Origin: DASUXA01 sp036378155
GTDB taxonomy: Bacteria; Actinomycetota; Actinomycetes; Mycobacteriales; Micromonosporaceae
Length of the DNA: 43,431 nucleotides
NCBI GenBank assembly: GCA_036378155.1
Contig: DASUXA010000081.1
Span: 1 to 43,431, forward strand
Direction of reading: 5' to 3'
This document shows, piece by piece, positions 34,782 to 43,427 of the stretch. The notes beneath the pieces were generated by a model that was given only the letters and a program-made list of their open reading frames with translations, did not search any database and was not told where the DNA came from. The translations under genes were made by a program, and so were the position numbers. Position 1 is the stretch's first letter. Each line of letters starts with the position of its first letter.

Positions 34782-36338
34782 TCAGGGTACCTGCGGCGAC
34801 CGGGGGCGCGCCGGACCGTGATCGTGGCGACGCGCACCGCGTGGCGAAGAGCCGGTCGAACGGCCGGGTCGTCCGCCGGTGCGTACCCCGTCGAGTCCAC
34901 GACGCGGCGGTACCCGCGACCCGCCGCCCGACTCGCGTGCGCCGCCCGCCTTGCGCGACGGCGCCGCGTCGCGGAAGCCGCCCGCCTCGCGCGGCCGTAC
35001 CGGCGTCCCGCTGGGCTCACGAGCCCCGGTCAACGACGCCAGTTCCGGGTCACCGGCGCGCACCGCGGTACGTTCCGCGACCACGCCCGCCTTCTCCAGC
35101 ATCGAGAACACCGCCCGGCGCTGGCGCGGCAGTACCAGGGTGGCGACCGCGCCCGCCTCGCCCGCCCGCGCGGTACGCCCGGCACGGTGCAGATAGTCCT
35201 TCGCGTCGCGCGGCGGGTCGACGTGGACGACCAGCGACACCCCGTCGATGTGGATGCCGCGCGCCGCCACGTCGGTGGCGACCAGGACCGGGACGCGACC
35301 CTCGCGGAACTCGGCGAGGGTGCGGGTGCGTACCCGCTGGGTCTTGCCGCCGTGCAGCGCGCCCGCTCGCACACCCACCTCGGCGAACTGTTCGACCAGG
35401 CGGTCGACAGCCGCCTGGGTACGGGTGAACATGATGGTCCGTCCACGCCGCGCGGCGATCGACGCCAGTACCCGGAACTTGTCGGTCGGCGGAATCAGCA
35501 GCAGGTGGTGGTCCATCGTGGACACGGCGGCGCCGACCGGGTCGGTCGAATGGGTCACCGGGTCCGGCATGAACTGCTTCACCAGGGTGTCCACGTCGCC
35601 GTCCAGGGTCGCGGAGAACAGCAGCCGTTGGGCGTCGTCCGGGGTCTGCTCCAGCAGGGCGGTGACCTCCGGCAGGAAACCCATGTCCGCCATCTGGTCG
35701 GCTTCGTCGAGTACGGTCACCTCGACCCGGTCGAGCCGGCACTCGCCGCGCTCCACCAGGTCGCCGAGCCGCCCAGGTGTGGCGACGAGGACGTGTACAC
35801 CGCGGCGCAGCGCGAGGATCTGCCGGTCGTACGGCACCCCGCCGACCGCCGTCGACACGAACACGCCGATCGCCTTGCCGAGCGGGCGCAACGCGTCGGC
35901 GACCTGCATCGCCAGTTCGCGGGTCGGTACCAGGACCAGGGCGCGCGGCTGCCGGGACGGGGCGGACCCACCCGCGACGCGTGCCAGGACCGGCAGCCCG
36001 AACGCCAGAGTCTTGCCGGAGCCGGTCCGACCACGACCGAGGACGTCCCGCCCCGCCAGCGCGTCGGGAATGGTCGCCGTCTGGATCGGGAACGGCGTGT
36101 CGATGCCGGTCCGGCTCAGCGCCCGTACCAGCGACCGGGGCACGCCGAGGTCGGCGAAGCCGGGCGTGTGCGCCGCCGCGCCGTCGGCGGTCGGGTTGGC
36201 GCCTGCGACGGCGCCGTCGGCGATCGCGTGGGTGTCCGCGCCGTCGGCGGTCACGTTCGGGGTGGCCGCGTCAGCGACAGGGGCGGTGGGGGTGTCGAGG
36301 ACCGAGGGAAACGATTCGATGGCAGCAAGCGACGTCAA
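34782..36338 (-). CDS. DEAD-box ATP-dependent RNA helicase
   Basis: A 518-residue helicase with all core motifs: Q motif (about PFPIQTATIP), Walker A GRTGSGKT, Ia PTRELAMQ, GG, TPGRL, motif II DEAD, III SAT, then in domain two VATDVAARGIHI and HRAGRTARAG (motif VI). The tail after about 400 is disordered and basic, rich in Arg/Gly/Pro, suited to RNA binding. The N-terminus is Ala/Asp/Thr-rich and poorly conserved. The TTG at 36338 is chosen because GGAAGG lies six bases upstream; longer in-frame starts run into the leader. Probable role: RNA unwinding in cold-shock or ribosome assembly. A hairpin in the leader may regulate it. Confidence 0.9.
   Translation of the reverse strand: MTSLAAIESFPSVLDTPTAPVADAATPNVTADGADTHAIADGAVAGANPTADGAAAHTPGFADLGVPRSLVRALSRTGIDTPFPIQTATIPDALAGRDVLGRGRTGSGKTLAFGLPVLARVAGGSAPSRQPRALVLVPTRELAMQVADALRPLGKAIGVFVSTAVGGVPYDRQILALRRGVHVLVATPGRLGDLVERGECRLDRVEVTVLDEADQMADMGFLPEVTALLEQTPDDAQRLLFSATLDGDVDTLVKQFMPDPVTHSTDPVGAAVSTMDHHLLLIPPTDKFRVLASIAARRGRTIMFTRTQAAVDRLVEQFAEVGVRAGALHGGKTQRVRTRTLAEFREGRVPVLVATDVAARGIHIDGVSLVVHVDPPRDAKDYLHRAGRTARAGEAGAVATLVLPRQRRAVFSMLEKAGVVAERTAVRAGDPELASLTGAREPSGTPVRPREAGGFRDAAPSRKAGGARESGGGSRVPPRRGLDGVRTGGRPGRSTGSSPRGARRHDHGPARPRSPQVP
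34784..34789 (-). promoter_or_regulatory. TACCCT box for the DinB-fold gene
   Basis: TACCCT on the minus strand overlaps the last codons of the helicase gene and predicts a start of transcription about 30 bases before the GTG, leaving room for the GGAGG site. Confidence 0.45.
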
Positions 36339-36402
36339 GAGGAACCTTCCAGCAGGGGCGCGTCCGCGTCCGGCTGGTGAACCCCGGAAAGACGCCTTCA
36401 GA

Positions 36403-36433
36403 TGGCGCTGATGCGCCAAACCGCTCAAGTGTA
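36403..36433 (-). promoter_or_regulatory. helicase -10 box and leader hairpin
   Basis: TACACT on the minus strand (36433-36428) predicts a leader of about 80 bases before the TTG start. The leader begins with a hairpin, TGGCGC-ATCA-GCGCCA (36418-36403). Structured leaders are common on cold-shock helicase genes, so autoregulation is possible. Confidence 0.45.
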
Positions 36434-36462
36434 CGGCGTGCGTCGCGAGCGCCCAATCGCTG

Positions 36463-36499
36463 TTGACCACAGTGGGCGGGGTCACGGCAGGATGACGGC
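36463..36499 (+). promoter_or_regulatory. promoter of the C-S lyase gene
   Basis: TTGACC (36463-36468) and CAGGAT (36488-36493), 19 bases apart; the -10 ends six bases before the ATG, so the transcript is probably leaderless. Confidence 0.45.
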
Positions 36500-37660
36500 A
36501 TGGCCATCGACAACCCCCTCACCGTGTACCGGCTCGACGACCTGCGTGCCCGGCGCAGCATGAAGTGGCAGACGTACGAACCGGACGTGCTTCCGCTGTG
36601 GGTCGCCGAGATGGACACCCCGCTGGCTCCGCCGATCCGCGACGCCCTGGTACGGGCTGTCGAGGGTGGCGACACCGGGTACGCGTACCAGGGCGGGCTC
36701 GCCGAGGCGTGGGCGAAGTTCTCGGCGGACCGCTTCGGCTGGGCCCCGGACCCGGCGTCCGCCTCGCTCGTCCCCGACGTGATGCGGGGCATCGTCGAGG
36801 TACTCAAGGTCGTGACCGAGCCGGGAGACGCGGTCGTGGTCAACACCCCGGCGTACCCCCCGTTCTTCGCCTTCCTCAGCCAGGCGGGTCGCCGCGTGGT
36901 GGAGAGCCCCCTGGCCCCGGACGAGCGGCGCGGGTACGTGCTGGACTTCGCGCGGCTGGAACGCGACTTCGCCGCCGGCGCTCGCGCCTACCTGGTGTGC
37001 AACCCGCACAACCCCACCGGTACCATCCTCACCCGCGCCGAACTGGTGCAGATCGCCACCCTCGCGGAGCGGTACGACGTCCGGGTCCTGGTCGACGAGA
37101 TCCACTCGCCGCTGACCTACCCCGGTGTCCGGCACGTACCGTTCCTGTCGCTCGCCGACGAGGCACCCGCCGCCGCGCGGGGGTTCGCGTTCGTGTCCGC
37201 GTCGAAGGCGTGGAACCTGCCCGGGCTCAAGACGGCGCTGAGTGTCGCCGGTCCGGCTGCCCAGGTCGACCATGCCCGGGTACCGAACGAGGTGCGGCTC
37301 GGCGCCGGGCTGTTCGGCGTGATCGCGGCGGAGGTGGCGCTGCGCGACGGCGTACCGTGGCTCGACGCGCTTTGCGCCGGACTCGACGCGAACCGGAGGC
37401 TGCTCACCGCCCTGCTCGCGGAGCACCTGCCGGGCGTGCGGTACCGCGAGCCGGACGGTACGTACCTGGCGTGGCTGGACTGTCGCGGGCTCGGGCTGGG
37501 TGACGACCCGGCAGAGACGTTCCTGCGGCGGGGGCGGGTCGCGGTCAATTCCGGTCCGACGTTCGGCGCCCCCGGACACGGTTTCGTCCGGCTGAACCTC
37601 GCCACCGCCCCCGAGTTGTTGACCGAGGGGGTACGCCGGATGGCGGCGGCGGTCGGCTGA
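36500..37660 (+). CDS. PatB/MalY-type aminotransferase, probable cysteine-S-conjugate beta-lyase
   Basis: A 386-residue fold-type I PLP enzyme. Signatures: PLWVAEMDTPLAPPI near the N-terminus (characteristic of the MalY/PatB branch), NPHNPTGTILTRAEL, DEIHSPLTYPG (cofactor Asp) and SASKAWNLPGLKTA with the Schiff-base Lys (about 237). This branch cleaves cystathionine and other C-S bonds rather than transaminating; strict substrate is not readable. It would release homocysteine or sulfide, thus sharing sulfur metabolism with cds1 about 3 kb away. The gap after it (37661-37865) holds a GC-rich direct repeat. Confidence 0.88.
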   Translation: MAIDNPLTVYRLDDLRARRSMKWQTYEPDVLPLWVAEMDTPLAPPIRDALVRAVEGGDTGYAYQGGLAEAWAKFSADRFGWAPDPASASLVPDVMRGIVEVLKVVTEPGDAVVVNTPAYPPFFAFLSQAGRRVVESPLAPDERRGYVLDFARLERDFAAGARAYLVCNPHNPTGTILTRAELVQIATLAERYDVRVLVDEIHSPLTYPGVRHVPFLSLADEAPAAARGFAFVSASKAWNLPGLKTALSVAGPAAQVDHARVPNEVRLGAGLFGVIAAEVALRDGVPWLDALCAGLDANRRLLTALLAEHLPGVRYREPDGTYLAWLDCRGLGLGDDPAETFLRRGRVAVNSGPTFGAPGHGFVRLNLATAPELLTEGVRRMAAAVG

Positions 37661-37730
37661 CGTCACCCCGCAGGCGCCGCAGGCGCGCCGCCGCTCGAGG
37701 GCGGGCTCACCCAGGGCGTGCCGACCCGCC

Positions 37731-37830
37731 CGGTTGGGCACCGACCCGCGACTTGGACCGACCCGCCGGTTGGGCACCGACCCGCCGGTTGGGTGCCGAA
37801 CCCGCCCGATGGGCGTGCCGACCGGTCGGC
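37731..37830. repeat. degenerate ~20-bp tandem repeat between genes
   Basis: Several imperfect copies of GGTTGGGCACCGACCCGCC follow one another between the C-S lyase gene and the convergent Pro-rich protein gene, ending in GGGCGTGCCGACC variants. It is a short intergenic minisatellite; copies and their reverse complements could form weak hairpins that end transcription. No gene is seen in the 205-bp gap. Confidence 0.65.
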
Positions 37831-37865
37831 GGGCGTGCCGACCCGGTCAGCCCGGTCACCGCCGG

Positions 37866-40286
37866 TCAGCCGCTGAAGAAGCTGGCGAGCAGTCGGGTGA
37901 ACGAGTCGCCGGCGAAGATCGCGACGGCGAGTCCACCGATGACGAGCACACCGAGTCCGATCAGCAGCGCGATCATGATCCGGGTACCGTCCGACGGCGT
38001 CTCCGGGATATCGGGTCGCCCCTGCGCGAGGATGTGCCCGGTCAACGAGCCGGACACCTCGGGTCCGGACGGTGGTTCCATGCCCGGCGGGTACGGCTGG
38101 CTGCCGCCTCGTCGCTGAGCGGGCGGGTCGGCGGGGCTGGGCCACGACGGCTGTTCGACCAGCGTGGACCGCCAGTCGGGGCGAACCTGTGCGCCTCCCG
38201 TCGGCGCCTCGCCCGGCGATGCCGGCTGCCACACCGGCCGTCGCGGCGCTCGCTCCGCGTCCCCCGGCGAGGTCGATCGTCCCGCGTACGGGTCACCCGG
38301 CGAGGCTCCGGCACCCGCGTACGGGTCGGCGGGCGCGGTCGGCGCACCCGGGTACTGACCGGCAGCCGTGCCCGCCGCCCTGCCTGCGCCGTACTCGGTG
38401 GGCGTGCCGCCACGGGGTGTCGCCGCCCAGTCGGGCGGCGGGGCGACCTGGGTACCGGGGGTAGCCACGCCACGGACACCGCCCACGACCGGCGGCGGTG
38501 GCGGGAACGGCGGCGGCGTCGGCGTCGGACCCGGCGGGGTCGGCTGCGGCGGGGTCGGCTGCGGCGGGGTCGGCGGAGGCGGCGTCGGCGGGTACGGCGT
38601 CGGCTCCGGGTACGGGTCCGGCATCGGCGGACGCGGAGTGGGCGTCGGCGGCTGAGGTACCGGGCTCGGCTCCGGGAACGGGGGGCTGGGCTGCGGGATC
38701 GGTGGCGGCAGCGGCCCAGGGCTGGGCGGCGGCGGCTCCACGGGATGCGGTGGTTCCACCGGCTTGCGCGGTTCCGCGGGCTCGGGCGGTTCCGGCGGCT
38801 GCGGTGGCTCGACCGGCTGCGGCGGTTCGGCGGGCTCCGGTGGTTCGACCGGTTCCCGGCTGGTCGTGGCGCGGTAGGTGCCCGGCGTCGGGGTACCGAT
38901 CGGGGGTGCGCCCGCCAGGTCAGCCGCCGTGAGGCGGGCGGAGCCGGGGACGCTCGCCGACGCGCGGGTGACCTGCCGCTCGGCGGGTTCGGGCACGGGG
39001 TCGGCTGGCGGCTGCTCGGACGTCCAGCCGGGCGATTCCGTCGACTCCCACCGCGACGGCGTGTCGGCTGGCGGCGTGGACGCCCACGCCGGGGTGTCGG
39101 CGGGCGGCGCGGAACCCCACGCGGACGCCGTCTCGGGTGCCGGCTCCGAGCCCCATGTCGACGGCGTCTCCGCTGACGGCTCCGATTCCCACGGCGAGCG
39201 GGTGTCGGAAGGCGGCGCGGACGCCCAGGCGGGCGCGTCAGCGGGCGAGGTCGGGAACGCGGCGGACGCCGACGGTTCCTCGCTTGCCGACGCCATCGGC
39301 GACCAGGACAGACTTGGGGCTGAGAACCCGCTGGGCGAGCGCGGTTCGTCGGTGCCGGGTTCGACGTCGGGCGACACCTGTACCGACAGCGCCGCCTGAC
39401 CCGCGATCCGCCGTGGCAGCGGCGGCACGTCGGCGGGCTGGATCGGGTCCGGTACCGGCGCCTCCTCGCCTGTCCTCGGCGGCGCGAAGTCCGACGGGGC
39501 GTCGCCCGCTGGCGCGAACGGGTCGCCAGCGCTCGAACCCTCGTCTGCGGTCGCCTGCCCGAATGCCGACCAGGACCCGCCGGATCCCGCTGCGTCCGCC
39601 CACTCGATCCGGGGCGTACCGGTGTCCGGTGCCCGCCAGTCGTCGGACGCCGAACGCCTGGGCAGCGCGAACCCGCCGTCGGACGGGTCAGCGTGGGCAG
39701 CCGACCACGGAACGTCCACAGCGTCGGGTGCGCCGAACGACCGCTCGTCGGCGGGCGACGGCGGTTCGGTCGCCGGTACCCCGAACGCGGAGCGCGGGAA
39801 CGGGGACTCGTCGCCGCCGGGCTCACGCTCGCCGAACGACGGTTCCGCTGCCGGGCTGTCGAACGCGCCGGCGCGGTAGGTGCGGGAGCCGGACCGGTAC
39901 GCGCTCGCGTCGACGGGCGCGGATGTCGATGTGGGGGCGGTGGCTCGACCGACTGCCGAGGCCGGGCTGTCCGGACCGGTGGTATCGCCGAACGAGGATT
40001 CCGGGGTCGTGTACGCCGGGTCCGCGTCGGTGGGTGCCGGCGAGATCGGCGCGGGGCTGGTGGGCGCACCCGGGGTGTACGCCGGGCTGGTGGGCGCGGC
40101 TGCCGGCGGCGTGGCGATCTGGGACGGTACCGGTACCGAGGCGCGCGCCCGGTAGCGGGCGACCTCGCCTACGGTGTCGCCGGCTCCGGTGTGCTCCGCG
40201 CCGAGAGCGCCGCAAGCTGGGCAGAACCGGGTCGACGTGGTCCACGGCTCGCCGCACGACGGGCACCGCCGCCCCTGCTCATCCAT
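37866..40286 (-). CDS. zinc-ribbon, Pro-rich, C-terminally membrane-anchored protein
   Basis: An 806-residue protein of unknown function. The N-terminus is a double-CxxC zinc ribbon (CPSCG, then CPACG within residues about 8-31). Most of the chain is low-complexity Pro/Ser/Ala/Thr, including a segment with Trp every 11-12 residues (WASAPP, WESEPS, WGSEPA, WGSAPP, WASTPP, WES) and a PEPAEPPQP/PTPPQPTPP tract. A single hydrophobic helix (about 777-797) lies 10-30 residues from the end, followed by a short tail, so it is probably tail-anchored with the long chain in the cytoplasm. ATG at 40286 with GGGAGG upstream. Frame-wide GC-biased codons support real coding. Confidence 0.7.
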   Translation of the reverse strand: MDEQGRRCPSCGEPWTTSTRFCPACGALGAEHTGAGDTVGEVARYRARASVPVPSQIATPPAAAPTSPAYTPGAPTSPAPISPAPTDADPAYTTPESSFGDTTGPDSPASAVGRATAPTSTSAPVDASAYRSGSRTYRAGAFDSPAAEPSFGEREPGGDESPFPRSAFGVPATEPPSPADERSFGAPDAVDVPWSAAHADPSDGGFALPRRSASDDWRAPDTGTPRIEWADAAGSGGSWSAFGQATADEGSSAGDPFAPAGDAPSDFAPPRTGEEAPVPDPIQPADVPPLPRRIAGQAALSVQVSPDVEPGTDEPRSPSGFSAPSLSWSPMASASEEPSASAAFPTSPADAPAWASAPPSDTRSPWESEPSAETPSTWGSEPAPETASAWGSAPPADTPAWASTPPADTPSRWESTESPGWTSEQPPADPVPEPAERQVTRASASVPGSARLTAADLAGAPPIGTPTPGTYRATTSREPVEPPEPAEPPQPVEPPQPPEPPEPAEPRKPVEPPHPVEPPPPSPGPLPPPIPQPSPPFPEPSPVPQPPTPTPRPPMPDPYPEPTPYPPTPPPPTPPQPTPPQPTPPGPTPTPPPFPPPPPVVGGVRGVATPGTQVAPPPDWAATPRGGTPTEYGAGRAAGTAAGQYPGAPTAPADPYAGAGASPGDPYAGRSTSPGDAERAPRRPVWQPASPGEAPTGGAQVRPDWRSTLVEQPSWPSPADPPAQRRGGSQPYPPGMEPPSGPEVSGSLTGHILAQGRPDIPETPSDGTRIMIALLIGLGVLVIGGLAVAIFAGDSFTRLLASFFSG

Positions 40287-40444
40287 CACTGCCTCCCACC
40301 GTCACCGCCACTCCGGGCTCGGCTGCCGCCAGGTTCACCGTGCCACATCTTTCCGCATGAACCCAGCAGCGTGGCGAGGCGCAAGCGGTTGCGTGCGTAC
40401 CGCATTCGATCAGCGACTCTGGGTCGTCGGCTCGCGAGTCGGCG

Positions 40445-41938
40445 TCAGCCGGCGCTGCCGGACGGGTCCGTCGCCGGGGTCTGGGTTGCCGCTTGCTGCG
40501 ACGGTGACGTCGAGGCGCTGTCCGACGGAGACGCCGACGAGACGCTCGGTGACGGTGAGGTCGGTGACGGTGAGGTCGGGGTAGGCGTCGGAGTGGTCGA
40601 CGACGGTGGAGTGGTCGGCGGCGTGGTGGGTGTCGTCGTCGGGGTGGGCGTCGGTGTCGGCGACTTCGACGGGGTCGGCGTCGGCGTGCCGCCGCCGTGG
40701 TTGCCGGGGTGACCGGTCGGACCGGTGTGCGGTGCCGGTACCGCCGGGACGACCCGCGTCGCGCCGAAGAACTCCGACCACCAGATCGGGGAGATCTTGA
40801 CGACGTCGCCGGTGGTCGGGGCGTGGACCATCTTCCCGTCGCCGAGGTAGATGGCGACGTGGTGGATGGTGTGCCAGTCGTTGCGGTCGGTGGCGAAGAA
40901 CAGCAGGTCGCCGGGGAGCAGCTTGCTGACGTCCGGTACCGGTGTGGTCTCGTGCTGCTGCTCGTTCGCGATCCGGGGCAGGTCGACTCCGACGGAGTGG
41001 TACGACGCCCAGGTCAGACCGGAGCAGTCGTAGGTGTCGGGTCCCTCGGTCGCCCACACGTACGGCTTACCGAGCTGCCGGAGCGCGAACTGGACCGCGG
41101 CGAGCGCTTTCGGGTTCGGCGCGAGACCGTCGACGTTCGTGCCCACCCCGAGCTTGCCGGCGAGGCTCTGGTCGTACCGTTCGCGTTCGGCTTCGGCGGC
41201 GGCGAGTTGTTGCCGGTTGCGGGTACGCAGGTCGGTCAGCGCCGCGCTGCGCTTGTCGAAGGTGGCGCGCAACGTGTCGCGTTGCGCGGTGACGTTGGTC
41301 TCGTTGGCGCTCGCCGTCTGGTACGCGGAGCGGGTGAGCTCCTCCTGTTGGCGGGCTCTCGCCAGTGCCCGTCCGAGCGCGTCGGCGCCGTCGGGTCCGC
41401 TGAGGTCCGGACCGGTCAGACCGGGCGCGAGCACGCCGAGTTCGTGCAGTTCGCTGGCGTACGAGCCGAAGGGTCCCAGGGCGGTCGCGGCTTTGTACGC
41501 CTCGTCCGCGGCAGCCTTGGCGCGCGCCGTGAGGTCCTGTACCTGGGCGAGCGCCTGCTGCCACGCCTGGTAGCTGCGTTGTGCGGCGTCATGCGCCCGC
41601 GCCACGTCCGCGTCGCGCTGTTTGAGCTGTTCGCCGAGGAGTTCGACGGCAGCCTGCTCGGCGGCGATCTGCTGGGCGAGTGGACCGACGACCGGCGGGT
41701 TGGGCGCCGCGACGCTGGTACCGCCTGAGCCTGGCAGGGCGATCGCTCCGGAGGCGATCGGCGGGGCTCCGTCGTCGGGTACCGCCCCCGCGCCGACCGG
41801 GTCGGCGTATCCCGGCGCGGCCAGCACGACGGAGAGACCTGCCGCGGCGAGAGCCGTCCACGCCAGGGGCCGGCGAACGTGCGCGACCTGTCCATCGTGT
41901 CGTCTGCCCTGGGCTGTGCGCCGCCTGCGGTTGCTCAT
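40445..41938 (-). CDS. NlpC/P60 peptidoglycan hydrolase with coiled coil
   Basis: A 497-residue secreted cell-wall hydrolase. Residues about 1-45 form a signal peptide with a long basic start; about 85-270 are a coiled coil (EQAAVELLGEQLKQRDADVARAH) as in RipA-type enzymes; the NlpC/P60 domain (about 280-405) has the catalytic Cys305 in YDCSGLTW, His in HHVAIYLG and a third residue in VHAPTTG. A Pro/Thr/Ser tail follows, partly from a 15-bp tandem repeat near 40550-40580. It should cut D-Glu-mDAP bonds at division. The ATG at 41938 is chosen from family logic; a GTG 24 bases upstream is possible. The 158-bp gap after it has no gene. Confidence 0.88.
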   Translation of the reverse strand: MSNRRRRTAQGRRHDGQVAHVRRPLAWTALAAAGLSVVLAAPGYADPVGAGAVPDDGAPPIASGAIALPGSGGTSVAAPNPPVVGPLAQQIAAEQAAVELLGEQLKQRDADVARAHDAAQRSYQAWQQALAQVQDLTARAKAAADEAYKAATALGPFGSYASELHELGVLAPGLTGPDLSGPDGADALGRALARARQQEELTRSAYQTASANETNVTAQRDTLRATFDKRSAALTDLRTRNRQQLAAAEAERERYDQSLAGKLGVGTNVDGLAPNPKALAAVQFALRQLGKPYVWATEGPDTYDCSGLTWASYHSVGVDLPRIANEQQHETTPVPDVSKLLPGDLLFFATDRNDWHTIHHVAIYLGDGKMVHAPTTGDVVKISPIWWSEFFGATRVVPAVPAPHTGPTGHPGNHGGGTPTPTPSKSPTPTPTPTTTPTTPPTTPPSSTTPTPTPTSPSPTSPSPSVSSASPSDSASTSPSQQAATQTPATDPSGSAG

Positions 41939-41958
41939 CCCACCGTCCACGCTCACGA

Positions 41959-41987
41959 CACCGACGACGCGGATCACGTCGTCGGTG
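41959..41987 (-). promoter_or_regulatory. 11-bp hairpin in the NlpC/P60 leader
   Basis: CACCGACGACG (41959-41969) and CGTCGTCGGTG (41977-41987) pair perfectly around a seven-base loop, about 20 bases before the ATG. Cell-wall hydrolase genes of actinobacteria often have regulated leaders, so this could control translation. It does not carry the conserved segments of the known ydaO c-di-AMP riboswitch. Confidence 0.5.
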
Positions 41988-42130
41988 AATGTCTTTGGTT
42001 CATCGAATGTCGTACCTCAGACTGGCTGAGATGTCACTAGGAACCCGATAACCGGATGATGGAGAGGCACAGAACGTTAGCTGACGAACACTCCTATACG
42101 CGGCGATTCGGGCGGCCGATCCTCCGTCCG

Positions 42131-42212
42131 AGGGCGTGAAGGGACGCCCTGACCGGGGCGGCGCCGCCGGACCGACGTACCCTCGGCTGGGTACGAGCAG
42201 GAGGGACGAGGC
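42131..42212 (+). promoter_or_regulatory. mqnE promoter region with dyads
   Basis: TACCCT (42178-42183) is a likely -10, giving a leader of about 22 bases with AGGAGGGA (42199-42206) as ribosome-binding site. Upstream are an AGGGCGT/ACGCCCT inverted repeat (42131-42150) and the palindrome GGCGGCGCCGCC (42157-42168), the latter placed near -35, possible operator sites. The rest of the gap 41988-42130 shows no gene. Confidence 0.45.
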
Positions 42213-43382
42213 GTGGACGCTGGACTCAAGCGCGAACTCGAGCAGAAGGTGTACGCCGGGGAGCGGCTGACCCGCGAGGACGGTATCGCCCTGTACGAGT
42301 CCGACGACCTTGCCTGGCTCGGTCGGCTGGCGCACCACGTCCGTACCGAGAAGAACGGCGACCGGGTGATGTTCAACGTCAACCGGCACCTGAACCTCAC
42401 CAATGTGTGCTCGGCGTCGTGCGCGTACTGCTCGTTCCAGCGCAAGCCGGGGGAGAAGGACGCCTACACGATGCGGATCGACGAGGCGGTCCGCAAGGCC
42501 AAGGAGATGGAGGACGAGCAGCTCACCGAGCTGCACATCGTCAACGGCCTGCACCCGACGCTGCCGTGGCGCTACTACCCGAAGGTGCTGCGCGAGCTGA
42601 AGGCGGCGCTGCCGAAGGTCAAGCTCAAGTGCTTCACCGCCACCGAGGTTCAGTGGTTCGAGAAGATCAGCGGCCTGAGCGCCGACGAGATCCTCGACGA
42701 GCTGATGGACGCCGGCCTGGAGTCGCTGACCGGCGGCGGCGCGGAGATCTTCGACTGGGAGGTCCGGCAGCACATCGTCGACCACGCCTGCCACTGGGAG
42801 GACTGGTCGCGGATCCACCGGCTGGCCCACTCGAAGGGCATGAAGACCCCGTCCACGATGCTCTACGGCCACATCGAGGAGCCCCGGCACCGGGTCGACC
42901 ACGTGCTGCGGTTGCGCGAGCTGCAGGACGAGACCGGCGGCTTCCAGGTCTTCATCCCGCTGCGGTACCAGCACGACTTCGTCGACTCCAAGGACGGCAA
43001 GATCCGTAACCGGCTCCAGGCGCAGACCACGATGGCCTCTCCGGCCGAGTCGCTGAAGACCTTCGCCGTCTCCCGGCTGCTCTTCGACAACGTCCCGCAC
43101 GTCAAGTGCTTCTGGGTGATGCACGGGCTTTCGGTGGCCCAGCTCTCCCTGAACTTCGGGGTGGACGACCTGGACGGCTCGGTCGTGGAATACAAGATCA
43201 CCCACGACGCCGACTCGTACGGCACGCCGAACACCATGCACCGCGAGGACCTGCTCAACCTGATCTGGGACGCCGGCTTCCAGCCGGTCGAGCGCAACAC
43301 GCGGTACGACGTGGTCCGCGAGTACGACCGGCCGGTGTCGTTGGCGGAACGCCGCAGCGAGCCCCAGCAGGTGTGGGCCTGA
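42213..43382 (+). CDS. mqnE: aminofutalosine synthase (radical SAM)
   Basis: A 389-residue radical SAM enzyme of the futalosine pathway that joins 3-[(1-carboxyvinyl)oxy]benzoate with the adenosyl part of S-adenosylmethionine to give aminofutalosine. The iron-sulfur cluster motif CSASCAYCSF (CxxxCxxC, about 67-76) is followed by TELHIVNGLHPTLPW and TEVQWF, typical of MqnE and its close relative MqnC. MqnE is favoured by the N-terminal NRHLNLTNVCSASC and the GGGAEIF segment (about 172). GTG start after AGGAGGG. MqnA, B, C, D and G genes are not in the window. Confidence 0.93.
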   Translation: MDAGLKRELEQKVYAGERLTREDGIALYESDDLAWLGRLAHHVRTEKNGDRVMFNVNRHLNLTNVCSASCAYCSFQRKPGEKDAYTMRIDEAVRKAKEMEDEQLTELHIVNGLHPTLPWRYYPKVLRELKAALPKVKLKCFTATEVQWFEKISGLSADEILDELMDAGLESLTGGGAEIFDWEVRQHIVDHACHWEDWSRIHRLAHSKGMKTPSTMLYGHIEEPRHRVDHVLRLRELQDETGGFQVFIPLRYQHDFVDSKDGKIRNRLQAQTTMASPAESLKTFAVSRLLFDNVPHVKCFWVMHGLSVAQLSLNFGVDDLDGSVVEYKITHDADSYGTPNTMHREDLLNLIWDAGFQPVERNTRYDVVREYDRPVSLAERRSEPQQVWA

Positions 43383-43421
43383 GCGGGCGCACCGGCGCGT
43401 GGCATGTCCGGGCGTAGGGCG

Positions 43422-43427
43422 TACCCT
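43422..43427 (+). promoter_or_regulatory. TACCCT box for the next gene (off window)
   Basis: The last 49 bases after mqnE contain no gene but end in TACCCT, matching the -10 seen before mqnE; it probably serves a gene beginning beyond the window edge. Confidence 0.35.

Noticed and set aside
41939..42130. ydaO-type c-di-AMP riboswitch in the NlpC/P60 leader
   Set aside because: A TCAGCTAAC segment is present on the minus strand, but the conserved GGGGAACC and GGGUGAAUC-like parts are missing upstream, so the match is probably chance.
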